Shown: one piece after another, positions 7,805 to 16,518 of the stretch
How the letters are laid out: each line of letters starts with the position of its first letter
How positions within the stretch are numbered: position 1 is the stretch's first letter
DNA from: Sphaerobacter sp.
GTDB taxonomy: Bacteria > Chloroflexota > Chloroflexia > Thermomicrobiales > Thermomicrobiaceae
Assembly: GCF_019683595.1 (NCBI RefSeq)
Contig: NZ_JADGHZ010000027.1
Coordinates: 1 to 32,166 of the forward strand
Length of the DNA: 32,166 nucleotides
Reading direction: 5' to 3'
The notes under the pieces: generated by a model
Told to the model about the DNA's origin: nothing
Seen by the model: the letters and a program-made list of their open reading frames with translations, nothing else
The model's database searches: none
Made by a program: the position numbers and the translations under genes

Positions 7805-8991
7805 GCTTCCTCCCGCTTCCGCAGCGCACCGACGAAGGCCCGCGCGACGTCGAGCGCGTCCTCGTACAGGGTATCGTGTCCGGGTCGCCGCAGATCATGC
7901 ACCAGCAGCTCCCCGGCGTCCGAGGTCATGCAGCGGGTGGCGTACTCAAGCCGGGGCACGCCGTCGACCAGCGTGCTGACCCGGATCGTGCCGAGGTCTT
8001 CGTCGACCCGAGCGGCGCGGAATTCGCTGCTGCGGCGGCCGTCGTCCGCAGTGAGCGTGGCGGCCAGCAGCATCCCGTTGTAGCGGCGCGGCACCGGTGC
8101 ACGCTCCAGCACGATCGTCAGGTCGCGCCCGTCGGGGCGGCGCGCCGTGAAGATCATGGCGTCCTTCCCCCAGCGCTCGGCGCCGCGTACCTGCCAGCCC
8201 AACCGGCTCGCGATCCAGGAAGCGAAGAGCAACGCCTGCGCGGCGTTGTCCGCCGCGCCGCGGGCGTGACCGTAGCGGAGCGTCATCCGGGACACGGCAT
8301 CGAGCGCCCATTGGTGGTCGGGCGCGTCGAAGAACTGGGCCATCACCTCACGCCAGGTCATCATGCGTGCCCAGTTCAGGTCACTGATGGCGCACCCCTG
8401 CTCCAGGTGCCGGCACAGGTCATGGACCCGGGTCAGGTTCACCATGCAGTGGGTGAAATCGAGCGAGTCGATGATGAGTCGATCGACCGCGCGGGCCACC
8501 CGGACCATCCCAGGGTCGCGCAGCGGCGGCAACCCCGGCCACCAGAGGAACGTCTTCAGGTCCGGCAACACGAGCGCGGGGATCACGCTGGCGATGATGT
8601 GCGACGCGCGGGGCGGGACCGGGACGATGATCTGCTCGAAGCAGGGCGCGATGTGCGCGTCGGGGATGGCGGAGCACTGAGTCGTGACCTGCGCCTCGAT
8701 CGCGCGGCTCGGGTCAGCAGCGGCCGGGGCGATCACGAAAATGACGACGCGCGACGGGTGGTGCACCGAGAGCTGGCCCATCATGCGCGTGAGCCGGGCG
8801 GCGGCCACCCGGTCGGGGGCGACGAGCACCAGGTTGAGAACGCTCGTCCGGGTCGGCACGACGTCCATCTGCGTCAGCGCGACCAGGTCCGGCGCCTTCC
8901 ACTGGTTCGACAGCTCCCGCTCGATCGCCTCGACATCGACGGCGGGTCCAGAGACCCCGATGACCTCCCGGCTGATATCGACCTCGCCCAT
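7801..8991 (-). CDS. opcA: Glucose-6-phosphate dehydrogenase assembly protein OpcA
   Basis: Allosteric effector/assembly partner of glucose-6-phosphate dehydrogenase, known from cyanobacteria and actinobacteria; 396 aa. Recognisable segments are VLNLVLVAPD near the start, the central FLWWPGLPPL and the RVHDLCRHL region, and the C-terminal half resembling the OpcA C-terminal domain. ATG at 8991 is chosen because a GGGGGAGGG Shine-Dalgarno lies 4-6 nt upstream; an in-frame upstream start at 9219 would add 76 low-complexity residues with no homology. It lies between zwf and pgl in the same transcription unit, which supports the role. It has no catalytic motif of its own. Confidence 0.93.
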   Translation of the reverse strand: MGEVDISREVIGVSGPAVDVEAIERELSNQWKAPDLVALTQMDVVPTRTSVLNLVLVAPDRVAAARLTRMMGQLSVHHPSRVVIFVIAPAAADPSRAIEAQVTTQCSAIPDAHIAPCFEQIIVPVPPRASHIIASVIPALVLPDLKTFLWWPGLPPLRDPGMVRVARAVDRLIIDSLDFTHCMVNLTRVHDLCRHLEQGCAISDLNWARMMTWREVMAQFFDAPDHQWALDAVSRMTLRYGHARGAADNAAQALLFASWIASRLGWQVRGAERWGKDAMIFTARRPDGRDLTIVLERAPVPRRYNGMLLAATLTADDGRRSSEFRAARVDEDLGTIRVSTLVDGVPRLEYATRCMTSDAGELLVHDLRRPGHDTLYEDALDVARAFVGALRKREEA

Positions 8992-9230
8992 GTACCCTCC
9001 CCCTATGCGCGCGATGTGCTCACTGCGCCGGTGAAGCGCGATTGGTCTCCCTCGCCGGGTCCACGGAAGCGGAACCGGCAGACGCGGAGCGGCGGGGCGG
9101 CCGCTCCGTCCGAGTTGCAGCCTCTCTGGAGGGGCCATCCTGGCACGCGAGCCTTCGTCCGGACGGAACCGGTCAGGACGGTGACGACCTGGAATGAGCC
9201 ACCACCTGACGGACCGCACCTACCGGTGTC
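8992..9230 (-). other. Spacer between zwf and opcA with a short dispersed repeat
   Basis: 239 bp without a gene inside the pentose-phosphate operon. The segment 9111-9131 (GCTCCGTCCGAGT plus a CTCTCT tail) is closely similar to 791-817 in cluster A. A 10-bp palindrome CGTCCGGACG lies at about 9157-9166. No promoter is obvious. Confidence 0.4.
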
Positions 9231-10775
9231 CTAGGGACGGCGCCACTCGCGGCCGTCACGGGCCAGGAACTCGTCGGCCTCGGGTGGCCCCCACGTTCCT
9301 GCCTCGTAGTTCGGGAACGACGGCGGCGGCGCCTCGGCCCACCCCTCCAGGATCGCCGTGATCGGCCGCCAGGCTGCCTCGGTTTCGTCCCGGCGCGTGA
9401 AGAGCGTCGAGTCCCCGAGCATGCAATCGAGCAGCAACCGCTCGTAGGCATCGGGCGACTCAACCAGGAACGAGGTGCCGTACAGGAACCCCATGTTGAC
9501 CGAGCGCAGACGGATCTGCGGACCCGGCACCTTGGCGGCGATCTTCAGCGAGATGCCCTCGTCCGGCTGAATTCGGATGGCTAGCACGTTTGGTTCCAGC
9601 GATTCGGCAGCCGCGCCGCGGAAGAGCGGATGGGGCACGCGCTTGAACTGGATCGCGATCTCCGTGACCCGGCGCGGCATCCGCTTACCGGTGCGGAGGT
9701 AGAAGGGAACCCCGGCCCAGCGCCAGTTATCAATGAAGAGCTTGAGGGCCACGAAGGTTTCGGTCATCGAGTTGGGATCGACGTGCGGCTCCTCGCGGTA
9801 GCCCGGCACGAACTGGCCGCCGACCCAGCCGGCGCTGTACTGCCCGCGCACGGTGATCTCGTTCACACGCGCCGGATCCACCTGCCGGATGGCACGGAGG
9901 GCCTTGACCTTCTCGTCCCGCACGGCATCGGCCTCGAAGGCGATCGGCGGCTCCATGGCGATGACGCTGAGGAGCTGCAGCATGTGGTTCTGCACCATGT
10001 CGCGCAGCGCGCCGGACTGGTCGTAGTAGGCGCCCCGGCCTTCGATCCCGATGCTCTCGGCCACCGTGATCTGCACGTTGTCGATGTAGTTTCGGTTCCA
10101 GATCGGCTCGAAGATCCCGTTGGCGAAGCGGAAGGCGAGGATGTTCTGGACCGTCTCCTTGCCCAGGTAGTGGTCGATCCGGTAGATCTGCTCCTCGTCG
10201 AAGATACGGAGCAAGCGGTCATTGAGCGCCCGCGCGCTCTGGAGATCCCGCCCGAACGGCTTCTCGACGATGAGCCGCGTCCAGCTCCCCGGCTCGGCCG
10301 GCTGGTTCAATCCGGCGCGACCGAGGTTGTCAACGATCGTCTCGTACTGGTCGGGGGGCGTCGCCAGGTAGTAGATGCGGTTGCCCTGCGTGCCGCGCTC
10401 GCGGTCGAGGCGGCGCAGTTCCTGGCCGAGGCGCTCGTAGTCGCCCAGATCTTCAAACGTTCCCTGGACGTAGGAGATCCCCTGCTCGAACACCTCCCAC
10501 ATATCGGGATCGACCGGCCGGCGGCGTGAGAACTGGTTGACACCCTCGCGCATCTGGTCGCGGAACGTGCCGTGTTCCAGATCGCGCCGGGCGTAGCCGA
10601 CCACGCTGAAGCCGGGCGGCAGGAGTCCTTCCAACGCCAGGTTATAGAGCGCCGGCATCAACTTGCGGCGGGTCAGGTCACCCGATGCACCGAAGATCAC
10701 CATGGCGCAGGGAGCGGGGGTCCGCTCCAGCGGTAGACCCTCCCGCAGCGGGTTCGTCACTGTGGCGCTCTGCAT
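9231..10775 (-). CDS. zwf: Glucose-6-phosphate 1-dehydrogenase
   Basis: Oxidises glucose-6-phosphate to 6-phosphogluconolactone with NAD(P)+, the committed step of the oxidative pentose-phosphate pathway. At 514 aa it has the family length. The nucleotide-binding motif GASGDLTRRKLMPALYNL is at 29-46, EKPFG at 171-175, and the active-site signature RIDHYLGKE at 199-207 with the catalytic His. The C-terminal domain has RTGKRMPRRVTEIAIQFK and the EAYERLLLDCMLGDSTLFTR-like end (here DAYERLLLD). ATG at 10775 is chosen because GGAAGAGG sits 5-6 nt upstream and homology starts directly after it; an open frame to 11222 is just read-through of gnd in another frame. An unusual double-hairpin element lies between gnd and this gene. 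Confidence 0.97.
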   Translation of the reverse strand: MQSATVTNPLREGLPLERTPAPCAMVIFGASGDLTRRKLMPALYNLALEGLLPPGFSVVGYARRDLEHGTFRDQMREGVNQFSRRRPVDPDMWEVFEQGISYVQGTFEDLGDYERLGQELRRLDRERGTQGNRIYYLATPPDQYETIVDNLGRAGLNQPAEPGSWTRLIVEKPFGRDLQSARALNDRLLRIFDEEQIYRIDHYLGKETVQNILAFRFANGIFEPIWNRNYIDNVQITVAESIGIEGRGAYYDQSGALRDMVQNHMLQLLSVIAMEPPIAFEADAVRDEKVKALRAIRQVDPARVNEITVRGQYSAGWVGGQFVPGYREEPHVDPNSMTETFVALKLFIDNWRWAGVPFYLRTGKRMPRRVTEIAIQFKRVPHPLFRGAAAESLEPNVLAIRIQPDEGISLKIAAKVPGPQIRLRSVNMGFLYGTSFLVESPDAYERLLLDCMLGDSTLFTRRDETEAAWRPITAILEGWAEAPPPSFPNYEAGTWGPPEADEFLARDGREWRRP

Positions 10776-10796
10776 CGATGCCTCTTCCCTGCGAAG

Positions 10797-10823
10797 TGCG
10801 TGTTGCGTGTTGCGTGTTGCGTT
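10797..10823. repeat. Heptamer tandem repeat (TGCGTGT x3 plus partial)
   Basis: Three perfect copies of TGCGTGT followed by TGCGTT, placed between the zwf ribosome-binding region and the hairpin element. It is not coding. Length is variable in principle by slippage. Confidence 0.85.
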
Positions 10824-10824
10824 C

Positions 10825-10926
10825 GCCCTCACCCCCTGACCCCCTCTCCCAACTTTGGGAGAGGGGGAATGAGACGATGAATCGCTCCCCTCTCCCAAGG
10901 TTGGGAGAGGGGCCGGGGGTGAGGGC
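10825..10926. repeat. Compound palindromic element: two tandem hairpins inside 12-bp terminal inverted repeats
   Basis: Outer arms GCCCTCACCCCC (10825-10836) and GGGGGTGAGGGC (10915-10926) are perfect inverted repeats. Inside are two hairpins: 10840-10852 with 10855-10867, and 10887-10898 with 10901-10912, both made of CCCCTCTCCCAA paired with its complement. The whole could fold as a cloverleaf. It sits between gnd and zwf, ending 7 bp before the gnd stop. A half-size relative is at 24762-24798. It resembles REP/MITE-type elements; no transposase is here. Confidence 0.8.
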
Positions 10927-10933
10927 CAATCCG

Positions 10934-11842
10934 TCACTCCCCGCCGCCGCTCTGCTTCACTGCATGGCCGCCGAACTGGCGACGCAGCGCGGCGACGACC
11001 TTGGCGGCGAACGAGTCCGGCTGCCGCGAGCGGAAGCGGGTCATGAGCGACAGCGTCAGCACCGGTGCCGGCACGTCCTGGTCGATCGCCTGGAATACGG
11101 TCCACCGCCCCTCGCCGGAGTCCTCGACGTAGCCGCGGATCGACTCCAGGTGCGGGTCTTCCTTGAAGGCCCGCTCCGCCAACTCTAAGAGCCAGGACCG
11201 TACCACGCTTCCCCGGTTCCAAAGGGCGGCCAGTCCTGCCAGGTCGTACTCGTAGGGTGACGACTCCAGGATCTCGAATCCCTCGGCGTAGGCCTGGAGC
11301 ATGCCGTACTCGATCCCGTTGTGGATCATCTTGGCAAAGTGCCCCGCGCCGCTCGGACCCAGCAGCCGGTACCCATCCGGGGGCGCCAGGCTCTTGAAGG
11401 CCGGCTCGACAATGCGGAAGGCCGCCTCCTCACCCCCGATCATCAGGCAGTAGCCCACTTCGAGGCCCCAGATACCGCCGCTGGTGCCGACATCGAGGTA
11501 GTGGATACCCCGCTCTGAGACCGCGGCCGCGCGCCGCACGGAGTCCTTCCAGTTCGAGTTACCCCCGTCGATCAACACATCGCCCGGCGACAGCAGCGGG
11601 AGCAGCTTGTTGATCATGTCATCGACCGGGTCGCCCGCCGGGATCATCATCCAGATCACCCGCGGCGGCGCCAGCCGGTCCACCACCGACGCCGGGGTAT
11701 ACGCCCCGACGGCGCCCTCCTGCTCCATCTCCTTGATCGGCTCCGGGCTCCGGTTGTGGACCACCACCCGGTGGCCGTCGCGCATCAGCCGCCGCGCCAT
11801 GTTCGAGCCCATGCGGCCCAGCCCGATGATCGCGAGATCCAT
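10934..11842 (-). CDS. gnd: 6-phosphogluconate dehydrogenase, decarboxylating (short, YqeC/GndA-like form)
   Basis: Oxidative decarboxylation of 6-phosphogluconate to ribulose-5-phosphate. The 302-aa length is that of the short form, lacking the long C-terminal extension of classical Gnd. The Rossmann motif GLGRMGSNMARRL is at 7-19. HNRS at 29-32 after the second strand is the type of loop associated with NADP preference, though that is only suggestive. The substrate-binding GTSGGIWGL is at 119-127, and the catalytic Lys is in GHFAKMIHNGIEYG (K171). The ATG at 11842 has AAGGAG 7 nt upstream. It lies downstream of tal-pgi and upstream of zwf. Confidence 0.95.
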   Translation of the reverse strand: MDLAIIGLGRMGSNMARRLMRDGHRVVVHNRSPEPIKEMEQEGAVGAYTPASVVDRLAPPRVIWMMIPAGDPVDDMINKLLPLLSPGDVLIDGGNSNWKDSVRRAAAVSERGIHYLDVGTSGGIWGLEVGYCLMIGGEEAAFRIVEPAFKSLAPPDGYRLLGPSGAGHFAKMIHNGIEYGMLQAYAEGFEILESSPYEYDLAGLAALWNRGSVVRSWLLELAERAFKEDPHLESIRGYVEDSGEGRWTVFQAIDQDVPAPVLTLSLMTRFRSRQPDSFAAKVVAALRRQFGGHAVKQSGGGE

Positions 11843-12085
11843 GCACTCACTCCTTCGCCGGTACGGTCCTCCCGCTCCAAAGCGGTCAGGGAGGGCATCA
11901 CGCCCTCCCGTGCGGTGGCTGGCGTCCTCGCCAACATTCCAAACAGGTCCAACGGCCGGGCACGCTGCTGATCCTGTCCGCCCGGCGGGAACTGGGGGCC
12001 GCGCGACGCCCGCGTTCCCGTTCTCCTGCCGTCAACAGCTCGATACGCAGCACCCTGCCCGTCGTGCTCGCTCCATCAACACCGA
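11843..12085 (-). other. Spacer between tal-pgi and gnd with strong stem-loop
   Basis: 243 bp without a gene. GGGAGGGC (11889-11896) pairs with GCCCTCCC (11902-11909) around a 5-nt loop, and a smaller CCGCT/AGCGG hairpin lies at 11872-11885, immediately before the gnd ribosome-binding site. No U-run follows on the minus strand, so partial attenuation or mRNA stabilisation is more likely than full termination. Confidence 0.5.
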
Positions 12086-14914
12086 TCAGCGCAGCGCGGC
12101 CGGCGCCAGCATCTGGAGAACCCGCTTCAACCCATCGACCGGGTCGCCATGCAACTCCAGCCGCAGCAGCGGCCGACCACGCCGCCGGAGCGCCTCGAAG
12201 TCACCCAGCGCCTGCGCCCGGAAGAGCGTCCCGAACGTGTACCCTTCCTCGGGAATCGGCAGGTCGTGCTGCGGCACGGCGACGATCTGGATGAACGCTC
12301 CGTTCGCCGGTCCGCCCTTGTAGAGCTGGCCGGTCGAGTGCAGGAAGCGCGGGCCATAGCCGAGCGTGGTGGCCACCCCCAGCCGGTCGCGCAGCAGGTC
12401 GCGGATCTCCCGCAGCGGCGTTTCCACCTCCGGCGTCGGGTCGAGGAAGACCATGATCGCCACGTAGTCGCCCACGCGCACCTGCTCGACGAAACGGGTG
12501 ATCGCCTCGCCGACCGTTGCCGCCGGCGTTCCGACGACCGACACCCCGTCCCCCGATGCCTCGGGAGGCGGCTCGGGCAAGCCGCCGCGCTTGCGGAACT
12601 CCTCCAGCAGGCGCTTCGTGTTGTCCTTGCTCTCCTGCACGTTCGGCTCGTCGAAGGGGTTGATCCCCAGCACGGCCCCGGCCACGGCGGTCGCGAACTC
12701 CCAGCGCAGGAACTCGGCGCCGAGATCCCACTGGTCCCCCATCCGCAGGCGGATCACCGGCTGGCCGGCCGTCTCCAAAGCCTCCAGCACCGCGTCGGTC
12801 TGCGGGTGCGGCTGCGGCACCAGGTCGAGCCCGACGAAGACCCGGTCCGCCCCGTAATCCCCGGCGCTGGCCAGCGGCTCGTGGGCGACGGGGACGATCC
12901 CGGTGCCTTCCTTCCCGGTGCTCTCGGCGATCAACTGCTCCAGCCAATCGGCAAGGCGCTCCAGGGCCGGCTCGAAGACGAAGGTCAGCTTGTCGTGGCC
13001 CGCCAGCGCCAGCCCACCGAGCGCCGCGCCGAGCCAGAGGCCGGGGTTGTCCGCGCCCGGCTGCTTCAGCCGCTCCGCCATCGGCGCGGCTCGCTCCAGC
13101 AGCGCACGCACATCGAGCCCGATCACCGCCGCCGGCACCAACCCGAAGTACGAGAGCGCCGAGTAGCGCCCACCGATCTCGGGCGGGTTGAGGAACGTGT
13201 GACGGAAGCCCTGCTCCGCCGCGATCGCAGCCAGCGGCGTGCCGGGGTCGGTGATGGCGATGAAATGCCGGCCCGCCTCCGCCGCGCCGAGTCGATCCAC
13301 CATCAGCCTGTGGAAATAGCGGTAGAGCGACAGCGTCTCCACGGTCGTGCCCGACTTCGAGCTGACGATGAAGAGCGTGCGCTCGAGATCCAGCCCCTGG
13401 GTGATCCGGATGATCGCATCCGGGTCGGTCGTGTCGACCACCATCAGCTCGGGGAAGCCGATCTGGTTTCCGAACGTGTGCTGGAACACCTCCGGCGCGA
13501 GGCTGCTGCCGCCCATGCCGAGCAGCAGCGCCCGCTCGAACTGGGCGCCGCGGATGTCCTCCTGTAGCGCGGTAAAGGTCGCGATGTCGCCCAGCATCGC
13601 CGCGGGCACATCGAGCCAGCCCAGCCGGTTGGCGATCGTCGCCTGCACCGCCGGGTCATCGCTCCACAGGCTCGGGTCATGCTGCCAGATTCGCTCGACG
13701 AAGCGGTCGCGCGTCAGCCGGTCGAGGGCGGAGCGGACCGCCTCATCAAAAGGGCCGAGGTTGGCCGACCTCCCCCCGGTCGGGCCGGTCAGCAGCGCGC
13801 GCTTCTCGGCGATCCCCTTGAGCAGGTTGTCGTACGACTTGTTGAAGGCCGCCACGCCCTGCTCCTGGAGCAGCGTCGTGACCTCGTCGTAGTCGATGCC
13901 CGCCTCGGCCAGCCGCTCCAGCGTCTGCCGGGCCTCTGCCACCCCCTGCTCGACCGTCTCCGCCACCACGCCGTGGTCGCGGAACGCCTCGACCGAGACC
14001 GGGGCCATGGTCTGGACCGTGTACGGGCCGATCAACGGCTCGATGTAGGCCACGTCGCTGTAAGCCGGGTTCTTGGTGCTGGTGCTGGCCCAGAGCGGCC
14101 GCTGCACCCGCGCACCCTGCTGCTGGAGCGCCCGGAAGCGCTCGCCGTCGAGGAACGCCTTCCGGAACTCCTGGTAGGCGAGCTTGGCGTTGGCCACCGC
14201 CACCTTCCCGAGGAGCGACTGGAACAACTCCCGCCGCGCCGGGTCGCGCTCCTCCTCCAGCTTCTGCTCCAGACGGCGGTCCACTTCGGTGTCCACCCGA
14301 CTGACGAAGAAGCTGGCGACCGAGTTGACATGGGCCAGCGGCTGCCCGGCCGCGGCCCGGCGCTCCAGCCCGCGCAGGTAGGCCTCGATCACGTGCCGGT
14401 AGTTCTCGAGCGAGAAGAGGAGCGTGATGTTGACGTTGACCCCGTCGGCGATGAGCTGCTCGATAGCGGGGATCCCCTCCTCCGTTCCCGGCACCTTGAT
14501 CATCACATTGGGCCGGTCGATGGTGGTGAAGAGGCGCTTGGCCTCGGCCACCGAGCGCTCGGTGTCCGTGGCGAGATACGGCGGCAACTCCAGCGAGACG
14601 AACCCGTCGCCGCCCCCGGCCGCATCGTAGACCGGACGCAGCAGATCGGCCGCCATGCGGATATCCTCGATGGCCAGGGCCTCGAAGATCTCCTCATCGC
14701 TCTTGCCCTCGGCCGCCAGGCGCTCGATGTCCTGGTCGTACTCGTCCGTGCTCGCGAGCGCCTTCTCGAAGATGGTGGGGTTCGAGGTGATGCCGCGCAG
14801 GCCGTCCTGCTCGATCAGCCGGGCCAGTTCACCGGAGGTGATGAGGGCCCGGCTGAGATTGTCAAGCCAGAAGCTCTGTCCGAAATCGGCGAGGCGCTGC
14901 AGTGGATTGGCCAC
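12086..14914 (-). CDS. tal-pgi: Bifunctional transaldolase / glucose-6-phosphate isomerase
   Basis: Fusion of two cytoplasmic sugar-phosphate enzymes, 942 aa. Residues 1 to about 370 are transaldolase: GITSNPTIFEKA at 41-52 and VMIKVPGTEEGIPAIE, with the Schiff-base Lys at 140. Residues from about 390 to 942 are glucose-6-phosphate isomerase: LLLGMGGSSLAPEVF, the sugar-phosphate loop SSKSGTTVET, and the C-terminal GPRFLHSTGQLYKGGP. The GTG start at 14914 has GGAGGG 7 nt upstream. It is the first gene of the operon, with a promoter about 170 bp upstream. The fusion links the non-oxidative branch directly to the supply of glucose-6-phosphate for Zwf. Such fusions are known in several phyla; both halves look intact. 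Confidence 0.96.
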   Translation of the reverse strand: MANPLQRLADFGQSFWLDNLSRALITSGELARLIEQDGLRGITSNPTIFEKALASTDEYDQDIERLAAEGKSDEEIFEALAIEDIRMAADLLRPVYDAAGGGDGFVSLELPPYLATDTERSVAEAKRLFTTIDRPNVMIKVPGTEEGIPAIEQLIADGVNVNITLLFSLENYRHVIEAYLRGLERRAAAGQPLAHVNSVASFFVSRVDTEVDRRLEQKLEEERDPARRELFQSLLGKVAVANAKLAYQEFRKAFLDGERFRALQQQGARVQRPLWASTSTKNPAYSDVAYIEPLIGPYTVQTMAPVSVEAFRDHGVVAETVEQGVAEARQTLERLAEAGIDYDEVTTLLQEQGVAAFNKSYDNLLKGIAEKRALLTGPTGGRSANLGPFDEAVRSALDRLTRDRFVERIWQHDPSLWSDDPAVQATIANRLGWLDVPAAMLGDIATFTALQEDIRGAQFERALLLGMGGSSLAPEVFQHTFGNQIGFPELMVVDTTDPDAIIRITQGLDLERTLFIVSSKSGTTVETLSLYRYFHRLMVDRLGAAEAGRHFIAITDPGTPLAAIAAEQGFRHTFLNPPEIGGRYSALSYFGLVPAAVIGLDVRALLERAAPMAERLKQPGADNPGLWLGAALGGLALAGHDKLTFVFEPALERLADWLEQLIAESTGKEGTGIVPVAHEPLASAGDYGADRVFVGLDLVPQPHPQTDAVLEALETAGQPVIRLRMGDQWDLGAEFLRWEFATAVAGAVLGINPFDEPNVQESKDNTKRLLEEFRKRGGLPEPPPEASGDGVSVVGTPAATVGEAITRFVEQVRVGDYVAIMVFLDPTPEVETPLREIRDLLRDRLGVATTLGYGPRFLHSTGQLYKGGPANGAFIQIVAVPQHDLPIPEEGYTFGTLFRAQALGDFEALRRRGRPLLRLELHGDPVDGLKRVLQMLAPAALR

Positions 14915-15297
14915 GTGGGGTCCCTCCCGTCGTCAATAGTCTCCGGTGGTGGGAACGCCACCGGCCCGGTGCGGACCGGACGGTCGCGGAGGGGCCATTA
15001 CCCGGCCGGGCAGAGACGCTGCCAACGCTCACCGGAGCAGCCCGCCAGCATCCCGCATCCCGCCGGCCCATGCTCCACCGTACAGTATACGCCTAGCAGA
15101 AACACTGCCAGGTGCGGCACGGTCCCCCACGGTTGCGCCCCCGGTTCCCGGCGATGAGGGCAGCTCTCAGGGGGCCGATGAGTCGCTCCTGGAGGCAGGC
15201 ACTGCCACCGGCGCCTGTGGTGGTCGCGCCGGTAGCTGAGCTCGTGCCGATTGTTGCTCTTGCCGCCAGATGACGTCCTGGCCGCCCGCTCCGGTGC
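14915..15297. other. Intergenic region with tal-pgi promoter
   Basis: 383 bp without a gene. It holds the minus-strand promoter at 15084-15111 and a leader of about 160 nt before the GTG of tal-pgi. The part 15115-15297, downstream of the flavoprotein stop, shows no recognisable element. Confidence 0.5.
15084..15111 (-). promoter_or_regulatory. Predicted sigma-70-type promoter of the pentose-phosphate operon
   Basis: On the minus strand, CTGGCA (15111-15106; four of six to the -35 consensus) is followed after 16 nt by TATACT (15089-15084; five of six to the -10). Transcription would start near 15077. Confidence 0.5.
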
Positions 15298-16518
15298 TCA
15301 GTCGATGAGCAGCTCGCGCAGGTAGGGACTGAGGAAGCGGCCGTTCGGGTCGAGTCGCTCGCGGACGGCCTGGAACCGATCCCATTCCGGGTACAGGTCT
15401 CTGAGCTCGCGCGCCGTAAGCCAGTGGATCTTGCCCCAGTGGGGTCGACCCTGGAAGGCACGGAAGATCGCCTCGACGTCGCGGAAGAAGTTCTCGTACG
15501 GCAGCGATGCCCCCTGGTGCACGGAGATCGTCACGGTCGCCCGCCCATAGGCCGGGCTGAGCGGAATGTCGTCCGCGGCCACGCTCCGGTACTCAATCGG
15601 CCAGGTGACATCGGGGTAGCGCTCCTGCATGAGGCGCCGAATCTCGCTGAAGCAGTCCGGGCCGAGCGATGCCGGGACGGCGAACTCGATCTCGTTGAAC
15701 CGGTCCGACCGGTCCGACGGGAAGATCCGGTAACTCCAATCGACGCGCTCCGGGCCGACGTAGCGGTCCACATGCCCCGGTGGCGCGTAGGGTCGCTCTT
15801 GCGGCGGGGTGGTTTCGTCATCGGTGGGGTCCAGAGCCTTCATCGCACAGGTATCCGTGTTGGGACACCAGAAGAACTCGAAGTGCCGCGTCGCCTGCAT
15901 CAGCGTGGGTAGCTGTTCCAGGCACTCGTCCACGGAGGCGGCCCAGGTCCGCTCACGGAGACGATAGGCCGGGACCAGGCGAAGTGTGAACTGGGTGATG
16001 ACGCCGAGCGCGCCCAGCGAGATGCGTGCGGCGTGGAACACGTCCGGCTCTGTGGTCGCGGAACAGTCGAGGATGTCGCCGGAGGCAAGCACGAGGCGCA
16101 CGCCGGCGACCTGGGTCGCCAGGTTACCCAGACGCACGCCGGTGCCGTGCGTGCCGGTGCTGATGGCCCCGGCGATCGACTGCCGGTCGATGTCGCCCTG
16201 GTTCTCCAACGCAAGGCCGGCCCGCCACAACGGCTCACCGAGCTGGTGGAGCTTGGTCCCGGCCCAGACCACGGCCTGCTGGCGATCCGGGTCGATGTCG
16301 ATCACGCCTTGAAGGTTGTCGAGCGAGAGCACCACCCCGTCAGTTGCACAGAGCGGCACGAAGGAGTGGCCGCTGCCAGCGACCCGGACGACTGCGTCGC
16401 TCTCCTCCGCGGCGCGCACGAGATCGACAACCAGAGCCTCGGATTCGGGCACCTCGACCCGTTGCGGGGTGCACGAGACCCCGCCGGACCAGTTGGACCA
16501 GGACACCGTCCGCGACAC
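15298..16518 (-). CDS. FAD-binding oxidoreductase, aldonolactone/alditol oxidase family (D-arabinono-1,4-lactone oxidase type)
   Basis: Flavoprotein of the vanillyl-alcohol oxidase superfamily, 406 aa. The FAD domain spans about 15-185, with RVAGSGHSF at 45-53 whose His51 is in the position that carries covalent FAD in alditol oxidase, and GTHGTG at 122-127. The C-terminal ALO domain ends with HWGKIHWL (360-367) and LDPNGRFLSPYLRELL, typical of this family. GTG at 16518 is chosen because GGAGGG lies 8 nt upstream; a GTG at 16545 would add nine residues. The substrate could be an alditol, an aldono-lactone or a related sugar. It lies upstream of the pentose-phosphate operon on the same strand but with a separate promoter between, so linkage is only suggestive. 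Confidence 0.9.
   Translation of the reverse strand: MSRTVSWSNWSGGVSCTPQRVEVPESEALVVDLVRAAEESDAVVRVAGSGHSFVPLCATDGVVLSLDNLQGVIDIDPDRQQAVVWAGTKLHQLGEPLWRAGLALENQGDIDRQSIAGAISTGTHGTGVRLGNLATQVAGVRLVLASGDILDCSATTEPDVFHAARISLGALGVITQFTLRLVPAYRLRERTWAASVDECLEQLPTLMQATRHFEFFWCPNTDTCAMKALDPTDDETTPPQERPYAPPGHVDRYVGPERVDWSYRIFPSDRSDRFNEIEFAVPASLGPDCFSEIRRLMQERYPDVTWPIEYRSVAADDIPLSPAYGRATVTISVHQGASLPYENFFRDVEAIFRAFQGRPHWGKIHWLTARELRDLYPEWDRFQAVRERLDPNGRFLSPYLRELLID

Noticed and set aside
10840-10912. Rho-independent terminator between gnd and zwf
   Set aside because: Stems are strong but neither is followed by a U-run, and zwf, opcA and pgl downstream clearly belong to the same pathway; repeat element is the better reading.
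9231-11222. Extended 663-aa version of Zwf starting at 11222
   Set aside because: The extra 149 residues are out-of-frame gnd sequence and the repeat element; ATG at 10775 has a proper ribosome-binding site and family homology begins there.
12149-15157. Long plus-strand open frames opposite tal-pgi
   Set aside because: No recognisable motif; the minus strand encodes a complete Tal-Pgi fusion.
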